Shown here: piece after piece, positions 1 through 8,427 of the stretch
Position numbering within the stretch: position 1 is the first letter of the stretch
Layout: every line of letters starts with the position of its first letter
NCBI RefSeq assembly: GCF_016598535.1
Contig: NZ_CP066779.1
Coordinates: 1,612,001-1,676,000, forward strand
Source: Rhodococcus sp. P-2
Lineage (GTDB): Bacteria > Actinomycetota > Actinomycetes > Mycobacteriales > Mycobacteriaceae
Direction of reading: 5' to 3'
DNA: 64,000 nt
The notes under the pieces: generated by a model
What the model saw: only the letters and a program-made list of their open reading frames with translations
Database searches by the model: none
Told to the model about the DNA's origin: nothing
Made by a program: the position numbers and the translations under genes

Positions 1-14
1 GTTACGGTGGATTC

Positions 15-479
15 ATGCGTGTACTAACCCTCGCCGTTCTGGCCTGCCTTGCTGTGGCCGGATGCTCCGTCGGGGCCCAGACCACGGGGCCGGTTGCCGC
101 ACCGAATCCGATGGCGGCCAACGAAGCGAGTCCCGCCGACTGGTCGCTCGGAACCCCCGTTCCCGACGAGGTCGACGACAGCGAGATGGGCACGGAGTTC
201 GACAGCCGCGCCGACATCGTGGGTGCGACGGCCACGATGTTCGAATCGTGGTCCGAGGTCGACGATCACACGGTGGCCGTCCACTTCGTGACCGGCACTC
301 CGGAGTGCTACGGCGCGTACGCGACCGTCGAAGAGACCGATACGACGGTGATCGTCACTCTCCGAACCGGAGCACTGCCAGAGGCCGCGGACAAGATGTG
401 CATTCTGGTTGCCGTGTTCGGCAGCTTGGACGTCCCGCTGAGCCGACCGCTCGGCGACCGTCACGTCATCAACGGCTAG
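15..479 (+). CDS. Small secreted lipoprotein, function unknown
   Basis: A 154-residue protein beginning with a short hydrophobic signal and a lipobox Val-Ala-Gly-Cys (Cys17), so it should be lipid-anchored on the outer face of the membrane. The mature part is acidic and has two cysteines (in PECYGAY and DKMCILV) that could form a disulfide. The pattern resembles small actinobacterial lipoproteins of unknown role. An ATG start follows the GGTGGA-like site at the window edge. It lies in front of the putrescine oxidase gene with a 156-base gap, so no operon is implied. I do not recognise a specific family. Confidence 0.75.
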   Translation: MRVLTLAVLACLAVAGCSVGAQTTGPVAAPNPMAANEASPADWSLGTPVPDEVDDSEMGTEFDSRADIVGATATMFESWSEVDDHTVAVHFVTGTPECYGAYATVEETDTTVIVTLRTGALPEAADKMCILVAVFGSLDVPLSRPLGDRHVING

Positions 480-635
480 CAAGCGCGCCTAAACGGCACA
501 ACTTCGACGATCGAACACTCCGTTTCGTCAGGTGTGGCGTGCGTCTCCTCAGGACAGACTGAAAACCGACACCCGTTCACTCGCTCGTCGGCAGCTTTTC
601 GACTCGAGCGGTGCTCAACATGAAGGAGCTCGCAA

Positions 636-1997
636 GTGCCTACTCTCCAGAGAGATGTTGCAATCGTCGGCGCCGGCCCCTCTGGCCTGGCAGCGGCAAC
701 CGCGCTGCGCAAGGCCGGCTTGTCCGTCGCCGTGATCGAAGCACGCGATCGTGTCGGCGGCCGCACGTGGACCGACACCATCGACGGCGCAGTCCTGGAG
801 ATCGGCGGCCAGTGGGTCTCCCCCGACCAGACTGCTCTGATCTCCTTGCTCGACGAACTCGGCCTGAAGACTTTCGAGCGCTACCGCGAGGGCGAGTCCG
901 TCTACATCTCGTCAGCAGGCGAGCGGACTCGATACACGGGCGATTCCTTCCCCACGAACGAGACCACCAAGAAGGAGATGGACCGTCTCATCGACGAGAT
1001 GGACGATCTCGCAGCGCAGATCGGCGCCGAGGAGCCGTGGGCACATCCCCTCGCCCGCGATCTCGACACAGTCTCCTTCAAGCAGTGGCTGATCAATCAG
1101 TCCGACGACGCCGAGGCCCGTGACAACATCGGCCTCTTCATCGCCGGTGGCATGCTCACCAAGCCCGCCCACTCGTTCTCCGCCCTGCAGGCCGTACTCA
1201 TGGCCGCTTCCGCAGGCTCGTTCTCCCACCTCGTCGACGAGGACTTCATCCTCGACAAGCGAGTGATCGGCGGAATGCAGCAGGTATCGATCCGCATGGC
1301 GGAGGCCCTCGGTGACGACGTCTTCCTCAACGCACCCGTGCGTACGGTGAAGTGGAACGAATCCGGTGCAACGGTGTTGGCGGACGGCGACATTCGCGTC
1401 GAGGCAAGCCGGGTCATCTTGGCCGTACCACCCAACCTCTACTCCCGGATCTCCTACGATCCCCCGCTGCCGCGTCGTCAGCACCAGATGCATCAGCATC
1501 AGTCTCTCGGCCTCGTCATCAAGGTGCACGCCGTGTACGAGACGTCTTTCTGGCGCGAAGACGGCCTCTCCGGCACCGGCTTCGGCGCGTCCGAGGTAGT
1601 GCAGGAGGTGTACGACAACACCAACCACGAGGACAATCGCGGCACCCTGGTTGCTTTTGTCTCCGACGAGAAGGCCGACGCGATGTTCGAGCTCTCCGCC
1701 GAGGAGCGTAAGGCCACGATTCTGGCCTCACTCGCCCGCTACCTGGGCCCGAAGGCCGAAGAGCCGGTTGTGTACTACGAATCCGACTGGGGCTCGGAGG
1801 AATGGACCCGCGGTGCGTACGCGGCAAGCTTCGATCTCGGCGGCCTGCACCGCTACGGCGCGGATTCCCGCACGCCCGTCGGACCGATCCACTTCTCGTG
1901 CTCCGACATCGCGGCCGAGGGGTACCAGCACGTCGACGGTGCCGTTCGGATGGGTCAGCGCACCGCCGCCGACATCATCGCCCGCAGCAAGGCCTGA
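636..1997 (+). CDS. puo: Putrescine oxidase (FAD-dependent amine oxidase)
   Basis: A 453-residue flavin amine oxidase that oxidises putrescine with O2 to 4-aminobutanal, ammonia and H2O2. Seen in the sequence: a Rossmann dinucleotide motif GAGPSG at residues 12-17, Glu35 for the ribose, the GG-doublet motif RVGGR (39-43), and a C-terminal flavin segment ending in GAVRMGQRTAADII. Residue 394 is Ala, where monoamine oxidases carry the flavin-linked Cys, and residue 324 is Glu. Both match the characterised R. erythropolis PuO (Ala394 gives non-covalent FAD; Glu324 recognises the substrate amine). GTG start with AAGGAG ten bases upstream. It is convergent with the PucR regulator and belongs functionally with the aldehyde dehydrogenase, permease and agmatine genes that follow. 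Confidence 0.95.
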   Translation: MPTLQRDVAIVGAGPSGLAAATALRKAGLSVAVIEARDRVGGRTWTDTIDGAVLEIGGQWVSPDQTALISLLDELGLKTFERYREGESVYISSAGERTRYTGDSFPTNETTKKEMDRLIDEMDDLAAQIGAEEPWAHPLARDLDTVSFKQWLINQSDDAEARDNIGLFIAGGMLTKPAHSFSALQAVLMAASAGSFSHLVDEDFILDKRVIGGMQQVSIRMAEALGDDVFLNAPVRTVKWNESGATVLADGDIRVEASRVILAVPPNLYSRISYDPPLPRRQHQMHQHQSLGLVIKVHAVYETSFWREDGLSGTGFGASEVVQEVYDNTNHEDNRGTLVAFVSDEKADAMFELSAEERKATILASLARYLGPKAEEPVVYYESDWGSEEWTRGAYAASFDLGGLHRYGADSRTPVGPIHFSCSDIAAEGYQHVDGAVRMGQRTAADIIARSKA

Positions 1998-2013
1998 CGG
2001 CCGCTTCGCCAAG

Positions 2014-2059
2014 TCTCGATCATTGCCCGGCAGTCACGATTGCCGGGCAATGATCGAGA
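2014..2059. terminator. Bidirectional hairpin between puo and pucR
   Basis: A perfect 19-base stem (arms 2014-2032 and 2041-2059, 8-base loop) lies 17 bases after the puo stop. It includes the last codons of the convergent PucR gene. No clear T-run follows on either strand, so it is a U-tract-poor terminator by inference. Confidence 0.7.
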
Positions 2060-3551
2060 GCAGCAGTTCCGCACGAACTCTCGCTACCTCCAGCCGACAG
2101 TCGATCAGGCTCTCCACCTTCGCCATTCGACTTCGCAGGGTGTGCCGGTGGACGCCCATCGTGATCGCTGCCGCTTCCCAATGCCCGTTGGCCTCGAGAA
2201 ATGCCCGCAACGATGCCAACAGTTCGGTGCCGTTGTCACGGTCGTAGTCCTCGATCGGGGTGATCATCGTTTCCGCCAGCGTATTGAGCACTTCACGCGT
2301 CGAATCGAAGGACAGCAGCACGCTGCCGGTCAGAGCCGCGAATTCCAAAGGCTCGCCGCCGATTTCCGCCGCCGACGCACACAGCTGGGACTGTTCGACG
2401 GCGACCGCCAGCGCTGCGACCACGCGCCGCGCACTCAGACCCACACGAAGCGCGCGAAGATCCGACCTCGATACCCCGCCCAGTAGCTCGCGGGCGAACT
2501 GGACGTCGTCGGTTCCACGCAGCAGCACCGTGACCCGAGTGTCGTTGATCCGCGAGAACAACTGCCGCCCTGCCTTGTTCATGAACTCGGCAATCTCGAC
2601 TCCGACCCGTCCCGCGACGTCGGCCGTGTCCGCCAGAACGGTCAGGCCACGGATCATTCCCGCGCCGTCTGCGGCTTGGCGGATCTGTTGCCACGCCGGC
2701 GCCGGGTCACGGTCTTCGGTGAGCAGCAGCCCGAGGGCATGCGAATTCAGCTGATCCTGAGTGGCGCGCAGGCGCGCAGGTTTCTCGAAGTCCAACGCCA
2801 GCAACGAGTTCGCGTGACCGAGAAGTATCTGATCGACGTAGCTGAGCGCCGACGCACTGATCACCGCCAGGTATCCGTACGGCGTTCGCCCGACACTGAT
2901 CTGTTGCACGGCGATGGACGCTCCGGAACTGGCGAGCGTCACGCTACTGGACGCACCGCCCCCGAGAGTTGCTCGCAGTTCGTCGATCACGTCGTCGGTC
3001 GGTAGTTGAGGTGAGCTCTCGAGAACTCGTCCGGCGACGTCGAGAAGAAGCACCGTCGCCGACGTTGCGATCGCCAGCTCACGCACGGTCGCAGCCGTTC
3101 CACCGGAAACGACGGCCCGCGTCATCCGCGGTTGCGCCCGCGACGCCCGAAGGACCGCTTCGTATTCCTGTTCTGCCAACCGGCTCATCACACGCTTGAC
3201 GACGGCGGCAAACGGCGTCGGCAGCGGCACCTCGATCAGCGGCAGGCCGATCTCGTCGGCGACAGCCACCAGATCGGCCGGAACTTCGGGGTACGAGAGT
3301 CCGGTCCCGAAGCCGACCGCCGCTACGCCTGCCGCATCTAGCATTCGAAGGTAGCGGCCGCGCTTTTGCTGAGTGGACGGCAAACGGATGCCCGTCGTGA
3401 GAATGAATTCACCGCCGGTCAACCATCGGAACGGGTCGAGCAACTCCGTGGCGTGCGCAAACGTGATTTCGCGACCGACCCCCTGCGCCCCGCCTTTGAG
3501 TTCCAGCGCGAGGTCCGGCTGCGCCAACATCCACCGCACAGCGATCGTCAT
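2034..3551 (-). CDS. PucR-family transcriptional regulator
   Basis: A 505-residue regulator with the PucR layout. The N-terminal PucR domain begins at the very start (MTIAVRWMLAQPDLALEL, then a GGEFILTTGIRLP segment). A GAF-like/CdaR-type middle follows, and the C-terminus has the PucR helix-turn-helix (AAAITMGVHRHTLRSRM, then a final arginine-rich helix). In this family the C-terminal HTH binds DNA and the regulators often control purine, amine or amino-acid catabolism. The chosen start places the family N-terminus at residue 1; an upstream in-frame start at 3656 would add 35 atypical residues. It is divergent from the aminobutyraldehyde dehydrogenase operon and convergent with puo, so it probably controls putrescine use. 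That is inference from position. Confidence 0.88.
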   Translation of the reverse strand: MTIAVRWMLAQPDLALELKGGAQGVGREITFAHATELLDPFRWLTGGEFILTTGIRLPSTQQKRGRYLRMLDAAGVAAVGFGTGLSYPEVPADLVAVADEIGLPLIEVPLPTPFAAVVKRVMSRLAEQEYEAVLRASRAQPRMTRAVVSGGTAATVRELAIATSATVLLLDVAGRVLESSPQLPTDDVIDELRATLGGGASSSVTLASSGASIAVQQISVGRTPYGYLAVISASALSYVDQILLGHANSLLALDFEKPARLRATQDQLNSHALGLLLTEDRDPAPAWQQIRQAADGAGMIRGLTVLADTADVAGRVGVEIAEFMNKAGRQLFSRINDTRVTVLLRGTDDVQFARELLGGVSRSDLRALRVGLSARRVVAALAVAVEQSQLCASAAEIGGEPLEFAALTGSVLLSFDSTREVLNTLAETMITPIEDYDRDNGTELLASLRAFLEANGHWEAAAITMGVHRHTLRSRMAKVESLIDCRLEVARVRAELLLSIIARQS

Positions 3552-3720
3552 GGGCTGGACTGTACAACTCGGCGCGTCGGCGATCAAAGATTTCACCTTT
3601 TTGGCAGCTGTCTTTACTTGTGAGTCAGCGCACACTTGCTCACACACGCCCCACACAGTGCGAGTTCTGTGTCGATCACCTCGGCCGGAACTCGTTCGAC
3701 CTCGAGAGGAACCGGTACCG

Positions 3721-5151
3721 ATGTCGATCGTCGTACTCGAGAACTACATCAACGGTGAATTCGTCGCCTCAACCGCGACGGAAACACTCGACCTGATCAA
3801 CCCCGTGGACGAGAGTGTGGTCGGGCGTACGCCGATCTCCACCAAGGCAGACGTCGACGCCGCCGTCGAAGCCGCACAGCGCGCGTTCGAGACCTGGGGC
3901 AAGACGACGCCGAGCGTGCGGCAGGCCGCACTCCTCAAGCTCGCTGACGCCATCGAAGCGCACAGCGACGAAATCGTCGCAGCCGAAAGCGCCAACACCG
4001 GCCAGGCGCACCAGATGATCGCCGACGAAGAGGTCAAGGTCGGAGCCGATCAGATGCGGTTCTTCGCCGGAGCCGCACGCCTTCTCGAGGGGAAGGCCGC
4101 CGGAGAGTACATGGAGGGTTTCACGTCGTACGTCCGTCGTGAGCCCATCGGTGTCGTCGGTCAGGTCACTCCCTGGAACTACCCGTTCATGATGGCGCTG
4201 TGGAAGATCGGGCCTGCCCTCGCGGCCGGCAACACGATCGTCCTCAAGCCCAGCGACACCACACCGGGCAGCACGCTGGTCCTGACGAAGCTCTCGAAGG
4301 GCATCCTGCCGGACGGCGTGTTCAACGTCGTGCTCGGCAACGGCGGTACCGGCGCGACGTTGGTGGAGAACCCGGCCCTCGGTCTCGTCTCCATCACCGG
4401 TTCGGTACGGGCAGGCATCGCGGTCGCCGTGTCCGCGGCGCAGCAACTCAAGCGCGCGCACCTCGAACTGGGCGGCAAAGCACCGGCGATCGTGTTCGGT
4501 GACGTCGACATCGAGAAGACCGCCACCGGCATCGCCGAAGCCGCGTTCTTCAACGGCGGTCAGGACTGCACCGCGGCCACCCGCGTGCTCGTCCACGAAT
4601 CCATCCACGATCAGCTCGTGGAAGCCCTCGTGCGCAACGCCGAAAAGCTGCGGCCCGGAGCGCCTTCCGACCCTGATGCCTTCTACGGCCCGCTCAACAA
4701 CATCAACCACTTCAACGCCGTGAGCGACAAGATCGCCAACCTGCCGGCATCGGCCAAGATCGTTACCGGCGGAAAGCGTTCGGGCGAAACCGGATTCTTC
4801 TTCGAGCCGACGGTCATCACCGGCGTCGCACAATCCGACGACATCGTGCAGGAAGAGACTTTCGGTCCTATCCTCACAGTCCAGAGCTTCTCCGACGAGA
4901 AGGAGGCGATCACGCTTGCCAACGACGTTCGCTTCGGCCTCGCCTCGAGCATCTGGACCAAGGATCACGGTGTCACACAACGCGTCTCCGCTGCTCTCGA
5001 TTTCGGTGCGGTGTGGATCAACTGCCACATCCCGCTCGTCGCCGAGATGCCGCACGGCGGCTTCAAGTACTCCGGCTACGGCAAGGATCTCTCGGCCTAC
5101 GGAGTCGAGGATTACACCCGCCTCAAGCACGTCATGAGTTCGCACGACTGA
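3721..5151 (+). CDS. Aminobutyraldehyde-type NAD-dependent aldehyde dehydrogenase
   Basis: A 476-residue aldehyde dehydrogenase. The general base Glu249 (in HLELGGK) and the nucleophile Cys283 (in GGQDCTAATR) are present at the usual 34-residue spacing, and the NAD-binding GSVRAG motif is intact. ATG start after a GAGAGGA-type site; the reading frame is open further upstream, but the protein family begins here. The closest recognisable group is gamma-aminobutyraldehyde/betaine-aldehyde dehydrogenase. Because it sits between putrescine oxidase and a permease, its likely substrate is 4-aminobutanal (cyclic form 1-pyrroline), giving GABA. First gene of a run with the Usp and permease genes; substrate assignment is by context. 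Confidence 0.88.
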   Translation: MSIVVLENYINGEFVASTATETLDLINPVDESVVGRTPISTKADVDAAVEAAQRAFETWGKTTPSVRQAALLKLADAIEAHSDEIVAAESANTGQAHQMIADEEVKVGADQMRFFAGAARLLEGKAAGEYMEGFTSYVRREPIGVVGQVTPWNYPFMMALWKIGPALAAGNTIVLKPSDTTPGSTLVLTKLSKGILPDGVFNVVLGNGGTGATLVENPALGLVSITGSVRAGIAVAVSAAQQLKRAHLELGGKAPAIVFGDVDIEKTATGIAEAAFFNGGQDCTAATRVLVHESIHDQLVEALVRNAEKLRPGAPSDPDAFYGPLNNINHFNAVSDKIANLPASAKIVTGGKRSGETGFFFEPTVITGVAQSDDIVQEETFGPILTVQSFSDEKEAITLANDVRFGLASSIWTKDHGVTQRVSAALDFGAVWINCHIPLVAEMPHGGFKYSGYGKDLSAYGVEDYTRLKHVMSSHD

Positions 5152-5164
5152 GTCGCCGCCCCTC

Positions 5165-5214
5165 CTGCTGTGCGCCTTTATCAACCCCCCGCGGTTAATA
5201 AAGGCGCACAGCAG
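5165..5214. repeat. 44-bp palindromic repeat, copy 1
   Basis: Fifty bases forming an imperfect palindrome (22 of 25 pairs) with core 5168-5211. The right arm GGTTAATAAAGGCGCACAG is identical to the arms of copies at 14242-14285 and 59234-59281. The left arm has T-to-C and G-to-C changes. It lies between the aldehyde dehydrogenase stop and the Usp start, 27 bases before that ATG, and only the arm pointing at the Usp gene is preserved. Confidence 0.9.
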
Positions 5215-5241
5215 ATTCCTCCAATCCGGAAAAGAGCCACC

Positions 5242-6141
5242 ATGCGCCTTATCGTCGGATACCTCGCCACACCCAGCGGTAAAGACGGACTGGTCCTCGG
5301 GACCCAGCTCGCGCGCAGTCTCGGCGCGCAACTCGACATCTGCATGGTCCTCCCTCCGGATCGGACACTGCCGGCCAAGGTTCCCTCGGAGGCCGGCTAC
5401 GACGACATCCTCGCCGCACGTGCACACGACTGGCTTGCCGAAGCGAAAGCCTCGGTGCCCGAGGACATCCAGGTGGAAGTACACCTGAGCTTCCACGAGT
5501 CGTTCGCTCAGGGACTGCTCGACGAGGTGGACCGGCTGAACGCTCTGGCGATCGTGGTGGGCGCTTCCGGCGACGGTCTGCTCGGCCGTCACGCGATAGG
5601 TTCGGTCTCGACCGAGCTGCTGCACTCCGCTCACGTCCCGGTGGCTCTGGCCCCTCGCGGAACGCGGCACTCGGCGGCTTCGGCGATCCGAGAGGTCACC
5701 TGCGCACTCGGCACCCGCGTCGGCGCCGACATCGTCTTGAACACAGCGGTGCGCACCAGCGAACTGATGCAGGTTCCTCTGCGACTGGTCTCACTCGTCG
5801 CGCTCGACCCGCAGAACGATCTTCGCGATCATCGCGACACCGCCGAGTCGGCGAGAGAACGGGCACGAAATCACGCTCAGGACACACTCGACGTCGCCCG
5901 AGCGGCACTCCCCGCGGAGTTCCCGATCGAGGTCATCATCGCCGACGGTTCCACGGTGGAATCCGCAGTGCGTCAACTGGACTGGCAGGACGGCGACCTC
6001 GTGATGGTCGGTTCCAGTCGCCTTGCACAGCCACGCAAACTATTCCTGGGCTCCACCGCCGCCAAGATGCTGCGCGTGCTGCCCGTTCCCATGGTCGTAG
6101 TGCCCAAGCACGAATTCACCCAGCCGGAGGCACTGTCATGA
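5242..6141 (+). CDS. Tandem universal stress protein (UspA family)
   Basis: A 299-residue protein made of two Usp domains (about residues 2-145 and 150-290), a common actinobacterial form. The first domain has the ATP-binding signature G-2x-G-9x-G-S (GASG then IGS). The second has GSSR where the second Gly is expected, so nucleotide binding there is doubtful. The ATG is chosen because the Usp fold (MRLIVGYLATPSG) begins here. Its stop overlaps the permease start by four bases (ATGA), indicating translational coupling. Usp proteins beside APC transporters are frequent, and a role in adjusting transport is plausible but not shown. Confidence 0.88.
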   Translation: MRLIVGYLATPSGKDGLVLGTQLARSLGAQLDICMVLPPDRTLPAKVPSEAGYDDILAARAHDWLAEAKASVPEDIQVEVHLSFHESFAQGLLDEVDRLNALAIVVGASGDGLLGRHAIGSVSTELLHSAHVPVALAPRGTRHSAASAIREVTCALGTRVGADIVLNTAVRTSELMQVPLRLVSLVALDPQNDLRDHRDTAESARERARNHAQDTLDVARAALPAEFPIEVIIADGSTVESAVRQLDWQDGDLVMVGSSRLAQPRKLFLGSTAAKMLRVLPVPMVVVPKHEFTQPEALS

Positions 6142-7664
6142 CCAGCACCGAACTGAGTTCCAAAGGCCTCGCCACCGGCAAGATCGGCATGATCTCCGGT
6201 GCCGTACTCGGAATCTCCTCCGTGGCACCGGGTTACACCTTGACCGCCAGCATCGGATTGATCGTCGCCGCCGTCGGCCTCAAGATGCCCGCCATCTTCA
6301 TCGCCGGCTTCATCCCGATGTTCCTCACTGCGTACGCGTACCGTGAACTGAACTCGGACACTCCTGATTGCGGGGCGTCGTTCACGTGGTCCACCAAGGC
6401 ATTCGGACCGTACGTCGGCTGGATGTGCGGTTGGGGCATGGTGATCGCCACCATCATCGCGCTCTCGAACCTCGCGGCCATTGCCGTCGACTTCTTCTAT
6501 CTGTTCATCGCGCGGGTGGTCGACAATCCCTCCATCGCCGATCTACCGGGCAACAAATTTGTCAACGTCGGTACGACGCTGGTGTTCATCGCCCTGGCCA
6601 CTTGGATTGCCAGTCGAGGAATCACCACCAGCGAGCGCGTGCAGTTCGCGCTCGTCGGTTTCCAGATGGTGCTGCTCGTCGTCTTCGCCGTCGTTGCACT
6701 GGTTCACGTCGGCGCCGGCGACGCCCCGGCCGGATTGTCCTTCGACCTGAGTTGGTTCAACCCGTTCAGTGGACTCGCCATCGGAGCGTTCGTCATCGGA
6801 CTCACCGGATCGATCTTCGCGTTCTGGGGTTGGGATACCTGTCTCACGCTGGGCGAGGAGTCGAAGAACCCGAAGAAGACCCCGGGCCGCGCCGGTTTGC
6901 TCTGTGTCGCAACCATTCTCCTGACCTACCTGTTGGTCGCCGTTGCCGCGATGATGTACGCCGGCGTCGGCGAGGAAGGTCTCGGCCTCGGCAATCCCGA
7001 CAACTCCGAGAACGTCTTCGGCGCTCTGGCCGATCCGGTACTGGGCAACTGGGGTGGCATGCTCCTGTTCCTCGCCGTCTTCGTCTCTTCCGTCGCAAGC
7101 CTGCAGACCACGTTCCTGCCCGCAGCGAGAACCATGCTCGCCATGGGTGCATACGGAGCGTTCCCCAAGAAGCTCGCCGAGGTCTCCCCTCGCTTCCTCG
7201 TGCCGTCGTACGCCACCGTGGTCGCGGGCGCCGTGACCGCAGTGTTCTACAGCGTTGTCACCTTCCTCTCCGAAAGTGCGCTGCTCGACACCATCGCCGC
7301 CCTCGGCATCATGATCTGCTGGTATTACGGCATCACGGCATTCGCGTGTGTGTGGTATTTCCGCAAGACGCTCTTCGAGAGCGTACGAAACTTCGTCTTC
7401 CGGCTCGCATTCCCGCTCATCGGTGGGCTCATGCTGCTTGCGGTGTTCGTGATTTCGGTTCAGGAGAGCATGAATCCGGACAATGCCAGCGGGGCATCGA
7501 TCGGCGGCATCGGCCTGGTCTTCTTCCTCGGCTTCGGCATTCTCATCCTCGGCGCGGTTCTGATGATGGTCATGCGAGTGCGCAATCCCGCGTTCTTCGA
7601 GGGCAAGACCCTCAACCGCGACACGGAGGCTCTGCGCGACGAGAACGACCTCAGCGTGTCCTAG
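6138..7664 (+). CDS. APC-superfamily amino acid/polyamine permease
   Basis: A 508-residue integral membrane protein with about 12 transmembrane helices and the APC N-terminus (GAVLGISSVAPGYTLTASIG, then FIPMFLTAYAYRELN). This family imports amino acids or polyamines with protons or by exchange. It overlaps the preceding Usp gene by four bases and its stop overlaps that of the convergent TetR gene. The position within the putrescine/agmatine genes makes putrescine, agmatine or GABA the likely cargo. The sequence alone does not decide which. Confidence 0.87.
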   Translation: MTSTELSSKGLATGKIGMISGAVLGISSVAPGYTLTASIGLIVAAVGLKMPAIFIAGFIPMFLTAYAYRELNSDTPDCGASFTWSTKAFGPYVGWMCGWGMVIATIIALSNLAAIAVDFFYLFIARVVDNPSIADLPGNKFVNVGTTLVFIALATWIASRGITTSERVQFALVGFQMVLLVVFAVVALVHVGAGDAPAGLSFDLSWFNPFSGLAIGAFVIGLTGSIFAFWGWDTCLTLGEESKNPKKTPGRAGLLCVATILLTYLLVAVAAMMYAGVGEEGLGLGNPDNSENVFGALADPVLGNWGGMLLFLAVFVSSVASLQTTFLPAARTMLAMGAYGAFPKKLAEVSPRFLVPSYATVVAGAVTAVFYSVVTFLSESALLDTIAALGIMICWYYGITAFACVWYFRKTLFESVRNFVFRLAFPLIGGLMLLAVFVISVQESMNPDNASGASIGGIGLVFFLGFGILILGAVLMMVMRVRNPAFFEGKTLNRDTEALRDENDLSVS

Positions 7665-8278
7665 GAGACAGTAGCGTCGGGGGCCTGTGCGATCAGGCCC
7701 GCCATCAACACACGCAAGCCGAATTCGAAGGCGGCGTCGGCACGTTCGGGATTTTTCCCGGACGTTGCCAACGCCGCCTTCATCGCGTCGTTGGCCTCTG
7801 GCCCCGACGCCCACTGGACATCCGGCGCCGCCAGATCCAACGCCGAACCGAGAACAAAACTGTCGACGGTTGTAATTGCATGCAGTGTTTCGGCCGGGTC
7901 GAAGCCGCCGTCCGCGAAGGCCTGCGCCAACGCGTTGTACAGGGTGAACGCCACACCGGCTTGCACGGTCTGCGCCGTGAAGAGCGGAATCAGACGAGGA
8001 TGCGCGGCGTAGCTTCGCCGATACTCGGCCGCCAACGCCGCAACCGTCTCACTCCAGGTGCCCGAGGCCGACTCGACGTCGATTCCCGCCATCAGTTGAG
8101 CCCTCATCAGTTCGACGATCTCGGCTCGTCCGGACACGTGGTTGTACAGCGACGACGGTCGAACCTTCAGTCTTGCGGCGAGTCCCGGCATGGTGAAATC
8201 GCCGGACTCGTCCACCGACTCGATCGCTGCCTCGGTGATGATCGGCGGTGAGAGCAGTCGTTGCGATGGCCGCGGCAT
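7661..8278 (-). CDS. TetR-family transcriptional regulator
   Basis: A 205-residue protein with the N-terminal TetR helix-turn-helix (IITEAAIESV, then MPGLAARLKVRPSSLYNHVSGR) and a ligand-binding C-terminal half. The ATG at 8278 is preceded by a strong AGGAGG, which decides the start over a longer TTG form at 8326. It is divergent from the agmatine genes. The intergenic region carries two inverted repeats placed just after a candidate promoter for those genes, as expected for a repressor of aguB-aguA. The ligand is unknown; agmatine or a derivative is a guess. Confidence 0.88.
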   Translation of the reverse strand: MPRPSQRLLSPPIITEAAIESVDESGDFTMPGLAARLKVRPSSLYNHVSGRAEIVELMRAQLMAGIDVESASGTWSETVAALAAEYRRSYAAHPRLIPLFTAQTVQAGVAFTLYNALAQAFADGGFDPAETLHAITTVDSFVLGSALDLAAPDVQWASGPEANDAMKAALATSGKNPERADAAFEFGLRVLMAGLIAQAPDATVS

Positions 8279-8340
8279 ATGTCCTCCTGTAGTGATCCAC
8301 ACCGTTCGGGGCGCCGCAAAAAACAATTCCTCGAAAGTCC

Positions 8341-8400
8341 TTGATCAATCAGCGCTCACCCACCATACTTAACGAATCACATTCGTTTTACGTTGAACGT
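8341..8400 (+). promoter_or_regulatory. Candidate aguBA promoter with TetR operators
   Basis: TTGATC (8341-8346) and CATACT (8364-8369) are spaced by 17 bases. Immediately downstream are two inverted repeats: AACGAAT-CAC-ATTCGTT (8371-8387) and ACGTT-G-AACGT (8390-8400). This is the arrangement expected for a promoter repressed by the divergent TetR protein. Assignment is by position only. Confidence 0.5.
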
Positions 8401-8427
8401 CGAATACCCGAGCACCGAGGAAACCCC

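Noticed and set aside
5165..5214. Palindromic repeat as a plain transcription terminator
   Set aside because: No T-run, and the other two copies lie between divergent genes, where a terminator has no use.
3769..5670. 633-residue open frame on the minus strand across the aldehyde dehydrogenase and Usp genes
   Set aside because: It is antisense to two well-conserved enzymes and reads through palindromic repeat copy 1. High-GC codon bias often leaves such frames open.
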